A stretch of DNA of 35,921 nt, taken from Opitutales bacterium (GTDB taxonomy: Bacteria; Verrucomicrobiota; Verrucomicrobiia; Opitutales; T3Sed10-336). The translations under genes were made by a program, and so were the position numbers. Of this stretch, positions 26,174 through 34,659 are shown piece by piece. The DNA lies in contig SLTG01000053.1 of NCBI GenBank assembly GCA_007130045.1, positions 1-35,921 of the forward strand, given 5' to 3'. The notes beneath the pieces are model-generated. The model did not search any database and was not told the DNA's origin. It was given only the letters and a program-made list of their open reading frames with translations. How positions within the stretch are numbered: position 1 is the stretch's first letter; every line of letters starts with the position of its first letter.

Positions 26174-26345
26174 TGTGGAACCGGGCGTGTTGTGCCGGTG
26201 TCTTTTTTTTATATATGAGTGGAATGAGACGGGAATTTTGAAACCGTCGGTTATGGGCGTGAAATGCGGTTGATTGCAAGAAGGAAGCGCATTTTAAAAC
26301 CCATATTGATTTTTATATTGATTTATTCTATCCGAGGGGGCTTTC
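26174..26345 (+). promoter_or_regulatory. Promoter region of the pilus/secretin locus with a 10-bp direct repeat
   Basis: This A/T-rich region precedes the five-gene locus. ATATTGATTT occurs twice exactly (26303-26312 and 26315-26324), 12 bases apart start to start, about one DNA turn, as in a site for a dimeric regulator. A candidate promoter is TTGATT (26270-26275) with TTTAAA (26293-26298), spacer 17. GAGGGGG at 26334-26340 is a very strong ribosome-binding site 5 bases before TTG at 26346. The divergent Nudix promoter should also lie here. Confidence 0.45.
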
Positions 26346-26984
26346 TTGAAGGCGATGCGGTTTATGTTGTTTAACGGCGTTCTCCTGGCCATCCTTTTCT
26401 TCTTGCCGTTCGGCGGGGAGTTGAGAGCCCAGGATGAGGAAGGTCAGGTCGCGGTCCAACGGGTGATATTCAACCGGAACGCATCCCTGACCGGCGATAC
26501 CCGAAGGTGGCTCGAAACGGTCGTCGAGTTAAACGTATCGAGGCCCGCGGGGGAGGACGTGTTCAATCCGCGTTACGTGGATAACATTCAGATCGATCTG
26601 TATATTTCCTTCGACGTTTCGCGCGGGGATGTCTCCCGCACCCGATTCTATCGCTCATCGGTTGAACTCCCCACGCTCGAGCGGGGCAGGCACGAAATCC
26701 GTTTTTTCCTTCCCCCGGAAGTTATTGGGCGCGATAGAATTACGAGCGAACCCAGCACCTATTTGGTCCAGCTTTCGGTTGACGGTTTGCGGCAGGAATT
26801 GTCATCGGACGCGCGGGCGAGGATTTTGCGGCGGGATGAGGTCCTGGAGAGTTTTATGCGCAGAGTGGAGAGCGAGGCGGGCGCGAACGACGGAATATTG
26901 TTGCCGATTCACCTGACTCCGTTTGTAAATGAAAGACAGTATTTCCGCGACATGCCGTCGATCCGACGTTCGAACGTGCGATAA
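26346..26984 (+). CDS. Small exported pilus-locus protein, Amuc_1102-like
   Basis: A 212-residue exported protein. A signal peptide (hydrophobic LLAILFFLPF, likely cut after LRAQ near residue 28) leads to a beta-rich domain with WLETVVELNVSRP, YISFDVSR and VELPTLERGRHEIRFFLPPE, then an Arg-rich C-terminal part. The fold is unknown to me. The assignment rests mainly on position: first of five genes whose order and sizes match the Amuc_1102 to Amuc_1098 pilus locus. The start is probably TTG, since GAGGGGG sits 5 bases before it, whereas the ATG at 26355 would be 14 bases away. No catalytic motif is visible. Confidence 0.72.
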   Translation: MKAMRFMLFNGVLLAILFFLPFGGELRAQDEEGQVAVQRVIFNRNASLTGDTRRWLETVVELNVSRPAGEDVFNPRYVDNIQIDLYISFDVSRGDVSRTRFYRSSVELPTLERGRHEIRFFLPPEVIGRDRITSEPSTYLVQLSVDGLRQELSSDARARILRRDEVLESFMRRVESEAGANDGILLPIHLTPFVNERQYFRDMPSIRRSNVR

Positions 26985-27028
26985 CGGCGCGAAAAGACTC
27001 TTTCAGAGTTCAATAAAGCAGAACAAAC

Positions 27029-28744
27029 ATGAGTTCACAAAGATTTGCCCAGGTTGTCGATTGCGGAGGCACCCACGTTTCCGTCGGATTCTTTTCCGCG
27101 AAAGACGGCAATGTGACGTTGGACGGGTTCTTCACTGAAAGTATCGGGTGTGATTTTTCCAACGAAGAAGAGTGGATCACCGCAGTGGTTCAGGCGACGG
27201 AGGTGGTTCACCTGCAGAAGAAACTGCGGGGAAGGATCTCGCTCGTGGTTCCCGGGCATCTGCTTCTGATGAAGTTTCTGAAGATTCCCCATGTTGCGAA
27301 GTCGAAGCGCGACCAGATCGTGCGATTCGAGGCGCAGCAGAACATCCCCTTCCCGCTGAACGAGGTGGTCTGGGATTACGAGGTGGTGGCCGATGACGGG
27401 ACCGAGTTCGAAGTCGCGCTTGTGGCGGTCAAACTGGATATCATCGACCGGCTTTGCAGTGAGTTTACCCATCTGGGCGTGGAGGTTCAGCTTGTCGAGC
27501 CGTCCTGCATGGCCCAGTACAACGCCTTTCACTACAGCCATCCGGAAACCGACGAAAACATCCTCGTCGCCAACATAGGGGGAAAATCCTCCAACTTGCT
27601 GTTTATCAGTGAAGGCGGTTTTTTCGTCCGAAACATATCCCTTGCCGGGAACAGCCTGACCCACGCGATCGCGGAGGAGACGGGACAATCCCTCGCCGAT
27701 GCCGAAGCCGCGAAGTGGGAATTCATCGCCGCCGCTTACGAAGAGGGGGGAGAGGAGCGTTTTCAGGGCCACGTCGATTCCTTCCTGAAGCGCCTGGCTA
27801 TGGAGACAACGCGTTCGGTCGTCAATTTCCGCCGCCAGAGCGGAGAGGAAAAGATCGACCGCATTTTCCTGACCGGCGGGGGCGCCCTGATTCCCGGGAT
27901 CTCCGAGTACCTGAGCGAAAAGCTCAAACTGCCGGTCGAGTACTACTCGCCGATCGAGGGCATCAGCCTTGGCAGCGACGTCGATCCCGAACTCGCGGAA
28001 GGGTACCAGCACAATATTGGAGAGCTGCTCGGGTGCGCCCTGCGGGATATTGGAGAGTCGAAGACCCATTTCAATCTCCTTCCGCCGTTGATTGCACGCC
28101 AGATGCGCTTCAGGGAAAAGAAGCCGATGCTGATGACAACCGCAGTCGTTCTTGTCGCATCCGCCTTCCTTCCTATCTTCGGAATGAACTATATCGCGTT
28201 TGTGTACGAGGACAACATTGAGGAATTGGACGCCCGTCTAATGCCCCTCCAGAACTTGCACAGCCAATACGAGGAAATCACCAATGAGGTCGAGGGGGTC
28301 CGCAACCGGATCGCGGCGTTGCAGGGGCTCGGCGAATCAAGGGGCAATTGGATCGACTTTTTTCAAGACATACAGCAGCGCCTGACGGAAGTGGAGGACG
28401 TCTGGCTGGAGCGAATGGAGATCGTGCGATCGAACGGCGCGCCGCAAGAGCGGCGAGCCGGCGGCGGTCTGTTTCGTCAGGAGGGTCCGGAGCCGGACGT
28501 GGAGGAATTGGACGAAAATGAGCGGGCACCGGTCCGCCTCCGGTTCGTCGGTCGAATGCTCGACCGTGAAAATCCGCTTGAAACCGCCAGCCAGGACACG
28601 CGAGTTCGCGTCAGAGCCTTATTTAACAGCATGCTGCGATCGGAGTTTATCAGCCGAATAGAGAATGAAGAATTCGATGTGGGCACGCCCGGCATTCTCC
28701 GGTTTGACGTGATGATGGCCGTCGATCCTGAAAGACCTCTGTGA
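27029..28744 (+). CDS. PilM-like actin-fold protein fused to a PilN-like segment, Amuc_1101-like
   Basis: A 571-residue protein. Residues about 1-345 are an actin-like ATPase of the PilM family: VVDCGGTHVSVGFF at the start, ANIGGKSSNLLFISEGG near 180, and IFLTGGGALIPGISEYLSEKL near 280. After a break comes a membrane helix (about 370-390, TTAVVLVASAFLPIFGMNYI), a coiled-coil-like stretch (EELDARLMPLQNLHSQYEEI) and a periplasmic part with RLTEVEDVWLERMEIVR, the layout of PilN. In classical type IV pili PilM and PilN are separate proteins that bind each other; here they form one chain bridging cytoplasm and periplasm. The C-terminal stop overlaps a possible GTG start of the next gene. Confidence 0.85.
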   Translation: MSSQRFAQVVDCGGTHVSVGFFSAKDGNVTLDGFFTESIGCDFSNEEEWITAVVQATEVVHLQKKLRGRISLVVPGHLLLMKFLKIPHVAKSKRDQIVRFEAQQNIPFPLNEVVWDYEVVADDGTEFEVALVAVKLDIIDRLCSEFTHLGVEVQLVEPSCMAQYNAFHYSHPETDENILVANIGGKSSNLLFISEGGFFVRNISLAGNSLTHAIAEETGQSLADAEAAKWEFIAAAYEEGGEERFQGHVDSFLKRLAMETTRSVVNFRRQSGEEKIDRIFLTGGGALIPGISEYLSEKLKLPVEYYSPIEGISLGSDVDPELAEGYQHNIGELLGCALRDIGESKTHFNLLPPLIARQMRFREKKPMLMTTAVVLVASAFLPIFGMNYIAFVYEDNIEELDARLMPLQNLHSQYEEITNEVEGVRNRIAALQGLGESRGNWIDFFQDIQQRLTEVEDVWLERMEIVRSNGAPQERRAGGGLFRQEGPEPDVEELDENERAPVRLRFVGRMLDRENPLETASQDTRVRVRALFNSMLRSEFISRIENEEFDVGTPGILRFDVMMAVDPERPL

Positions 28745-28755
28745 GGCACCTATTT

Positions 28756-29661
28756 ATGTCCTGGTTCAAGCGAAATTCTCTTTTCTTTTCGGCACTCATT
28801 CTCCTGGGGATCGTATTGATCGCCCAAATCGTGGTGTTTTTCCAGCAAAGGGAAAAGGCCGAGCAAATGCGCCAATCCTTCGAGGCGAAGATCGAGGAGT
28901 ACCAATGGCTGGCCGAGTACAATCCCTCCCTGACCCGCGAGAATATCGAGATCGCGCGCCAGGACAGGGAACACGTCCGTGAGAACCTGGAACGCATTCG
29001 CGAGGCGCTTGGCGCCGAGGCGGATGTTACCGAGTTGTTTGGGGATCCTCCGGCGGAGCGTTCGGACGCGTATTTCGACATTATTTCATTCGCTGAAGAA
29101 TACCGGGAGAAAGCACGCCAGGTCGACGTAAACGACGGCGCCGGCGTTCGCCTCCCGTCGGATGATTACATGTTCGGCTTTTCCCGCTACGCCGATCGAG
29201 GTCCGCCGAACGAACTGATTGAACTCGTCTTCAAGCAGCGAAAGATCGTCGCTTACCTGCTGGACACGCTGTATGAAGTCAGGCCCGTGGAGTTGGAGCG
29301 CGTCGCCCGGGGGGACGCGGCGGAACGCCGGGGAATCGGTGCGCCCGCCGGCGGACAGGGGGGCGACTTCTTCAGGATCGCCCCGGAGGTGTCGGCCCGC
29401 ATTCCCGATTTCGTCGAAACCCACGAGTTTCGGCTTGTCTTCACCGGATACACGGCGACCTTGCGGGAATTTCTTAACCGGATTGCATCCCCGGAAGGGC
29501 AAGTGCCCCTGATTGTCCGCAGCGTTGAAGTCACTCCGGTCGAAGGGGGGCAGGCCGCCGCGCGGGCGGAAGCCGATGGAGCGGTGCCCATCGTCGCGTC
29601 CAACCTTTCCCGTTTTGTCGTCACTCTTGAGTTTATCGAGCTGGTCTCTCCCTCCGAATAA
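28756..29661 (+). CDS. Single-pass pilus-locus protein, Amuc_1100-like
   Basis: A 301-residue protein with an N-terminal membrane helix (about 8-28, LFFSALILLGIVLIAQIVVFF) after MSWFKRN. A long charged helix (about 30-95) that looks like a coiled coil follows, then an alpha/beta C-terminal domain with VSARIPDFVETHEFRLVFTG and LIVRSVEVTPV. The plan resembles PilO: helix, coiled coil, ferredoxin-like domain. Position identifies it as the equivalent of Amuc_1100, the Akkermansia membrane protein known for effects on host metabolism and TLR2; that activity cannot be assumed here. The ATG at 28756 was preferred (GAGG 9 bases upstream) over GTG at 28741, which overlaps the previous stop. Confidence 0.78.
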   Translation: MSWFKRNSLFFSALILLGIVLIAQIVVFFQQREKAEQMRQSFEAKIEEYQWLAEYNPSLTRENIEIARQDREHVRENLERIREALGAEADVTELFGDPPAERSDAYFDIISFAEEYREKARQVDVNDGAGVRLPSDDYMFGFSRYADRGPPNELIELVFKQRKIVAYLLDTLYEVRPVELERVARGDAAERRGIGAPAGGQGGDFFRIAPEVSARIPDFVETHEFRLVFTGYTATLREFLNRIASPEGQVPLIVRSVEVTPVEGGQAAARAEADGAVPIVASNLSRFVVTLEFIELVSPSE

Positions 29662-29688
29662 CGGGCCGCTTAGCACCTGGTCATCACG

Positions 29689-30507
29689 ATGTTTACCAAT
29701 TACTACGACAAGATCCTGTTTGGAATATCCCTCATTATTCTCATTGGTTTTTCCATTGTATTCTATCAGCGAAGCCAGCAGGTTATCGAGGAGCTCGAAA
29801 CGGATCTCCCCCCCCCACGGGTGGATAATGTCTACGAGCTGACTCCGGACACCCCTCTGGAGTTGGAGCCATCATTCTGGTCGGCCCCGGGTCCTCAAAG
29901 CCCCGGTCAGGCATGGGTGTACGATGTGTTCACGCCGCCTTCCATCTACTACAATGAAGCCGACGACCGGTTTGTTTCGGAGCCGCCTGGCATTGAAGCG
30001 CGGGATGAAGAGGTTCTCGCAGTCGAATTCGTCGAGTTCCGCCGGGCGCCGTTCCGGATCCAGTTGACCGGACAAGCCGGGAGCGAAGGCGAGTACACCC
30101 TGATGTTTCGAAATGTGGAAACCGGAAGGTACTACGTCACGCGTCTGGGGCGCACACTGGACGAGGTCGATGTCGAGATAATCGATTTCAATATCATTCG
30201 TGAAGAAGTCAACGGTGTGGTCGGGCGGACCTCCAAGGCGGTGATCCTCGACCAGCGCTCCGGCGAGGAGGTGACGCTCATTCAGGGGGAAACGAAATAC
30301 ACTGACGAACCGGCGATTTTCGTCAGGACCAACGAGCAACCGCCCCGCACGATTAACGCCCGCCTTGGCGAAGTGTTCGAAGTCGGCGAGCACACTTACC
30401 GGGTGGAAGACTTCACGCTCGAACCGCCCGAAGTCATTTTAATCAAGACCTCGCCTGATCGCGAGGAGCCGGAGCGATCAAGCCTGAGTCCCGGCCAGAG
30501 TTTCTGA
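29689..30507 (+). CDS. Single-pass pilus-locus protein, Amuc_1099-like
   Basis: A 272-residue protein with one N-terminal membrane helix (about 9-26, ILFGISLIILIGFSIVFY). A Pro-rich linker (DLPPPRVDNVYELTPDTP) and a periplasmic beta-rich domain follow, including PFRIQLTGQAGSEGEYTLMF and TINARLGEVFEVGEHTYRVEDF. The tail is acidic and Ser-rich. It recalls the periplasmic PilP-like partner that links inner-membrane proteins to a secretin, though no sequence motif proves that. It is fourth in the locus, 27 bases after the previous stop and 124 bases before the secretin gene. No strong ribosome-binding site. Confidence 0.75.
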   Translation: MFTNYYDKILFGISLIILIGFSIVFYQRSQQVIEELETDLPPPRVDNVYELTPDTPLELEPSFWSAPGPQSPGQAWVYDVFTPPSIYYNEADDRFVSEPPGIEARDEEVLAVEFVEFRRAPFRIQLTGQAGSEGEYTLMFRNVETGRYYVTRLGRTLDEVDVEIIDFNIIREEVNGVVGRTSKAVILDQRSGEEVTLIQGETKYTDEPAIFVRTNEQPPRTINARLGEVFEVGEHTYRVEDFTLEPPEVILIKTSPDREEPERSSLSPGQSF

Positions 30508-30546
30508 ACGCATTGTTGCCGTTTGCGATTGAAATTTGCGGGGAAT

Positions 30547-30570
30547 GCGCCTATCAGGGGCTTGTTTTTT
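30547..30570 (+). terminator. Weak hairpin with T-run before the secretin gene
   Basis: GCGCCT (30547-30552) pairs with AGGGGC (30556-30561), with one mismatch and a 3-base loop, followed at once by TTGTTTTTT. This could be a leaky intrinsic terminator that lowers readthrough into the secretin gene. Downstream, TAAAAT at 30604-30609 is a good -10-like hexamer, although no convincing -35 accompanies it, so an internal promoter is possible. Confidence 0.35.
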
Positions 30571-30631
30571 CCAATTCTCGAAAATTATTTTTGCCTTTTA
30601 ATCTAAAATATACCTTCAATTGTCCTGACTT

Positions 30632-33463
30632 ATGAAAAACTACCGAGCGACGAAAACTCTTCTGGCTTTCCTATCTTGTTGCTTGATTGCCCTATCCGGC
30701 ATGCAAACGACCGATGTTTACGCGCAAACGGATATGGAGACCAAGATCCGACTGATGTCGGAAGCGCTCACCGCCCGCAATGCGGGTGATCTGGAAACCG
30801 CAAAGGAAAAACTGGAAGAGCTTCGTGCGATCGCACCCGAAGACCGCCGTGTCGAGCAGTTGTTGGCAACCGTGGAAGCCGAGATCGAGGCGGCCGAAAA
30901 CGATGATCCCGATGTCGTGGTCGAGCCGGAGCCCGCACGGCCGGCAGTCGACACTCGCCGCATCGACCTTTGGGCGCAGGCGATCGATGCACGCAGAGAG
31001 GGGAACATCGACGAAGCGCGCCGCGTCGCGGAATTGATCGGTGAAGAATACCCTCAGGACACCCGGGTGGCTCCGTTCCTCGACGGATTGGCCGACCGTC
31101 GCGTCGCTCTTGAGGAAGCCCGCCGTATCGAAACCGTCAGTACGGAAGCCCGGGCGGTTCTCGGTTCCGCTCCCGATTGGATTGCCGCTGGCGAACACGA
31201 CCGCGTGGTTGATGAAATCAACTCCGTTCTCGAAGATCTGCCGGAAAACGTGCGCACCGTCACCTTGATCGGCGAGCTGAAGAAACTGCGTTCCGAAGCG
31301 GTCGCAAAAAAGGCGCTCGCCCAGCTGAAAGCAGGGCGGATCGATGAGGCCGAAGCCACACTTGCCGTTTACTACGAGTTCGAGGAAACCAACCGCGCGG
31401 CGCAGCAAACCGCGCGGGAAGTCGAGCGCGGCTTGGACGATCCCTATTATATTCCGATCGACGACGTCAGCCCGGAGTTTCGCGGCGACCGTCAGCGCGT
31501 GCGTACCGCCGTGCGGCGCGGGCGAGCCCAGTTCGTTCACGGTGACCTGCAGGGAGCGGAAGACACCTTCCGCCGTGTCGAGGCAATGGATCCGAACAAT
31601 CCCCAGGCCAAGGCATTCCTCAGGCTGATTTCCGACGAACGCGCGGCGGGCTCCCATCTGAATCGCCAGAAGACGCGCGCCCAGCTCCTCGAAGAAGTGG
31701 CCGACTTGTGGCAGCGACCACAGATATTCCTCGACGAGGAGCTTATAATCGAACAACCCGAAGAGCTGCCGCTCGAGGCGAAAATGCGGGAGATTGTTAT
31801 TCCCTTGGTGAATTTTGACGAGGTGCCTCTGCGTCAGGTCATTTCCACACTCAATGAGCTCAATCCGGAGTACGACGAAGAAGACGGTACCGGTGTGAAT
31901 ATTGTTTTGCGCGATCCCGACCGGCTCGATCCGGAGATTTCCATTGAGCTTCGAAACCTCACCCTGTACCGGGTCCTCGAGCTGATCCTGCAGGATGTTC
32001 CGTTCAGGTTCGAGGCTCAGGAGGACATCGTATTGGTAGCCCCGGGCGAAGGATTGCCGTCGGGTTTTGAGACCGATTTCTTTTCGGTGGACAGCCGGAC
32101 GCTGATACGAATCACCGGCACCGACGTGGCGGGGACCCCCCAGCAGCAGGAGGACGATCCTTTTGCCGATCCCGCTCCCGCCGACGCAGGCCCGCCTGTG
32201 GGCGAAACCAGCCAGCGAATACGGAGCTTTCTGCAGGCCGCCGGGGTCTCCTTCCCTCCGCAATCAAGCCTCGTCTTCGACGGGTCGTCAATCATCGTCA
32301 CCAACACCCGTCGCAACCTGGACAGCATTCGGCGAGTTCTCCTCCGCTACGCGGATGTCCGCCAAGTCGAGATTGAAGCGCGTTTCCTCGAAGTTCAACA
32401 GGGAGCGCTCGACGAACTCGGCTTCAACTACCAAGTCCAGGGCCGCGGTTCTCCTGTGTTCGATACGCAGTCCGGGCTTCCGATCATCGACTCATCCGGC
32501 AATCAGGTAGTCGGTAATTTTCGGCAGATCTTCGGCAGCGCCAACCGGCAGCTTTCCGGCGTGCAGGGCGGAGTGACCGGTTCGGGGGGGCAGGTCACGA
32601 TCGACAGCCCTGAGCTCAGTTTATCCATCCCGCAGGGTCCTCCCGACCTTCCGGGTCAAGTTCCGCTCGGCATCGGCGCCCCCGATCTCGCGGTCATGTC
32701 GGGCCGCATCGGAGGTTACGGGGTGGACGCAGCCATTCGGGCGCTATCCCGCCAAACCGGGTCCGACTTGCTCAGTGCTCCAAAAGTGACCGTTCTTTCC
32801 GGCGAAACCGCCCAGATCGTTGTCGCGCAGGAACTCCGGTACCCTGAAAGTTTTTCGGATCCCCAGAGTCAGGTGAGTCAGGCCGGAGGTGTAACCGCCG
32901 GCGCCACCGCCGCCGCCGGCGTCACGATCACCGCAGGCACGCCGCAGGATTTCCAGTCTCGCAACGTGGGTGTGGAACTCGTTGTCACTCCCACGGTTGA
33001 GGACGACGAGCGAAGCATTACCCTCGACTTGCATCCACAGGTAACCGAGTTTGAAGGTTTCGTGGAGTTCGGAGGGCCGAGTGTTGCGATTCAGGGTGAT
33101 ACCACGGTGACGATTCCTTCCGGGTTCTTCCAGCCGATTTTCGTCTCGCGCTCCATTCAAACCAAGGTCACCGTCTGGGACGGCGCTACGCTCGTCATGG
33201 GGGGATTGACTCGTGAAGAGGTGCGCACAATCAAAGACAAGGTTCCCGTTCTCGGTGATATTCCGCTTCTGGGCCGGCTTTTCCGGAGTGAGGGTGAAGC
33301 ATCATCGAAGCGGAATCTTCTGATTTTCGTGACGGCTAATCTTGTCAGTCCGGGAGGGTCTCTGAAGAATCAGGAACTTCGAAACGTGAGCCCCGGCTCC
33401 ACCTACCAGGTGCCGACGCACGTGACGCCAGGAGGTCCGGCGGCACGTATTCGCGGCGATTAA
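30632..33463 (+). CDS. Secretin-type outer-membrane pilus protein, Amuc_1098-like
   Basis: A 943-residue exported secretin forming the outer-membrane channel of the locus. The signal peptide (to about VYAQ, residue 32) leads to a helical TPR-like region (about 35-340) with repeated ALTARNAGDLETAKEKL-type units. N-domains follow: VNFDEVPLRQVISTLNELNP (near 395), and a second one with RNLDSIRRVLLRYADVRQVEI (near 570). The secretin domain begins about residue 690 and includes LLSAPKVTVLSGETAQIVVAQE, a Gly/Ala-rich gate (GGVTAGATAAAGVTITAG), VGVELVVTPTV, and the C-terminal VPVLGDIPLLGRLFRSE. A secretin with an N-terminal TPR array differs from the usual PilQ layout and fits the Amuc_1098 type. 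Last gene of the locus. Confidence 0.88.
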   Translation: MKNYRATKTLLAFLSCCLIALSGMQTTDVYAQTDMETKIRLMSEALTARNAGDLETAKEKLEELRAIAPEDRRVEQLLATVEAEIEAAENDDPDVVVEPEPARPAVDTRRIDLWAQAIDARREGNIDEARRVAELIGEEYPQDTRVAPFLDGLADRRVALEEARRIETVSTEARAVLGSAPDWIAAGEHDRVVDEINSVLEDLPENVRTVTLIGELKKLRSEAVAKKALAQLKAGRIDEAEATLAVYYEFEETNRAAQQTAREVERGLDDPYYIPIDDVSPEFRGDRQRVRTAVRRGRAQFVHGDLQGAEDTFRRVEAMDPNNPQAKAFLRLISDERAAGSHLNRQKTRAQLLEEVADLWQRPQIFLDEELIIEQPEELPLEAKMREIVIPLVNFDEVPLRQVISTLNELNPEYDEEDGTGVNIVLRDPDRLDPEISIELRNLTLYRVLELILQDVPFRFEAQEDIVLVAPGEGLPSGFETDFFSVDSRTLIRITGTDVAGTPQQQEDDPFADPAPADAGPPVGETSQRIRSFLQAAGVSFPPQSSLVFDGSSIIVTNTRRNLDSIRRVLLRYADVRQVEIEARFLEVQQGALDELGFNYQVQGRGSPVFDTQSGLPIIDSSGNQVVGNFRQIFGSANRQLSGVQGGVTGSGGQVTIDSPELSLSIPQGPPDLPGQVPLGIGAPDLAVMSGRIGGYGVDAAIRALSRQTGSDLLSAPKVTVLSGETAQIVVAQELRYPESFSDPQSQVSQAGGVTAGATAAAGVTITAGTPQDFQSRNVGVELVVTPTVEDDERSITLDLHPQVTEFEGFVEFGGPSVAIQGDTTVTIPSGFFQPIFVSRSIQTKVTVWDGATLVMGGLTREEVRTIKDKVPVLGDIPLLGRLFRSEGEASSKRNLLIFVTANLVSPGGSLKNQELRNVSPGSTYQVPTHVTPGGPAARIRGD

Positions 33464-33481
33464 AGTATTGTTTGCCCGAAG

Positions 33482-33511
33482 AGAAGGTTCCGCGGAAGTG
33501 CGGGACCTTCT
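33482..33511 (+). terminator. Hairpin after the secretin gene, probable terminator
   Basis: AGAAGGTTCCGC (33482-33493) pairs with GCGGGACCTTCT (33500-33511) over 12 bp with a single T-G wobble and a 6-base loop. It is followed by TCTCCCC, a poor T-run. It lies 18 bases after the secretin stop and 30 bases before the exonuclease gene, so it probably ends or protects the pilus-locus transcript. Confidence 0.55.
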
Positions 33512-33541
33512 TCTCCCCGCGACGGACTGAGGAAACTCGAT

Positions 33542-34411
33542 ATGGCGAAATGGGTCGTGTTCGACGCTTTGAACCTGGCTTTCCGTTGCTTTTACGCGAT
33601 TCCGGAACTGACTCGGAACGATGGGTTTCCTACCAACGCGCTGCATGGATGGGTTCGCTCGCTTTGGCGGGTGTCGGACGAATACGCGCCGAAGAATTCC
33701 GTGGTCGTGTTTGACGTCGGCGAAGACAAGAGAAAAAAGGAATTGCTTCCCGAATACAAGGAGCACCGGAAGGAAATGCCGGAGGCACTCGCGGCCCAGT
33801 TGCCGTATCTGAAAGAGTCCGCCGCGCTCATGGGACTGCGGACCGTCGAGCTTTCCGAAACCGAGGCGGACGATCTGATTGCGACACTCGCGGCACGCCT
33901 GACCGGTCAAGGGGATGAAGTTTTTATCGTCAGCGCCGACAAGGATCTCGCCCAGTGCGTCAATTCGAATGTGCGGATTCTTCTTCCTCCACCGACCGCT
34001 CGGGCGAAGGCGGGATGGACCGTATTGGATGAGAAGGGAGTCGAGGACAAGTACGGTGTGCCGCCCTCCGGAATCGCCGATCTTCTGGCGCTTGTTGGCG
34101 ACACCTCCGACAACATTCCCGGGCTCGCCGGGGTCGGTCCGAAGACGGCGGCGAAGTGGCTTCGCGAGTACGGGGATATCGAAGAGATAATTTCAAATGC
34201 CGGAACTCTGTCGCCGCGGCGGTTTCGCGAGCAGGTCGGTGAAAAAAAGGAGGAATTGCGCCGGAATCTGAAACTGACACGACTGAGGCGCGATCTGGAA
34301 TTGCCGGGATTCGAGGAACACCGCGCCGATCCCGAGGGGTTGATCGCGTTTCTCGAGAAAATGGAAATGAAAGGCGCTCTCGCCGACGCAAAGAAACGAT
34401 ACCTGCGATGA
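33542..34411 (+). CDS. Stand-alone 5'-3' exonuclease / flap endonuclease
   Basis: A 289-residue nuclease with the fold of the N-terminal domain of DNA polymerase I but without a polymerase domain. Metal-binding acidic residues are in order: D8 (VFDALN), EADD (108-111), SADKD (131-135) and GDTSDNIPG (186-194). A helix-hairpin-helix follows (GVGPKTA, 197-203). The basic PEYKEHRKEMPE segment (70-81) matches the substrate-binding helix. It would remove RNA primers or 5' flaps. Length is normal for stand-alone members. Whether it complements a PolA lacking this domain cannot be told from this window. Confidence 0.9.
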   Translation: MAKWVVFDALNLAFRCFYAIPELTRNDGFPTNALHGWVRSLWRVSDEYAPKNSVVVFDVGEDKRKKELLPEYKEHRKEMPEALAAQLPYLKESAALMGLRTVELSETEADDLIATLAARLTGQGDEVFIVSADKDLAQCVNSNVRILLPPPTARAKAGWTVLDEKGVEDKYGVPPSGIADLLALVGDTSDNIPGLAGVGPKTAAKWLREYGDIEEIISNAGTLSPRRFREQVGEKKEELRRNLKLTRLRRDLELPGFEEHRADPEGLIAFLEKMEMKGALADAKKRYLR

Positions 34412-34659
34412 TGGAATGGTTACACCGGTTTTGCGGGGCAATCCCTTTATCCGGTATTGCTTCGCCCGTTAATGCTATTTTTGGTTCGGGCTCGCATAAG
34501 GAGCCGGAATCAGGGAGGCTCAAGGCCGAAAAAGTTTATTTTAAAGCTTTACCTTACCCGGTTGACGCTTTTTGCTGGTTACTGCGTTTCCGCAGTCGTA
34601 TTTACGTGAAAATGACGCCTATTCGAGGGGAACTGTGATTGCCTAACCTCACGACCTAT

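Noticed and set aside
30692-32263. A 523-codon minus-strand frame opposite the secretin gene
   Set aside because: The secretin reading is clearly correct (signal peptide, N-domains, secretin motif); the opposing frame shows no recognisable content.
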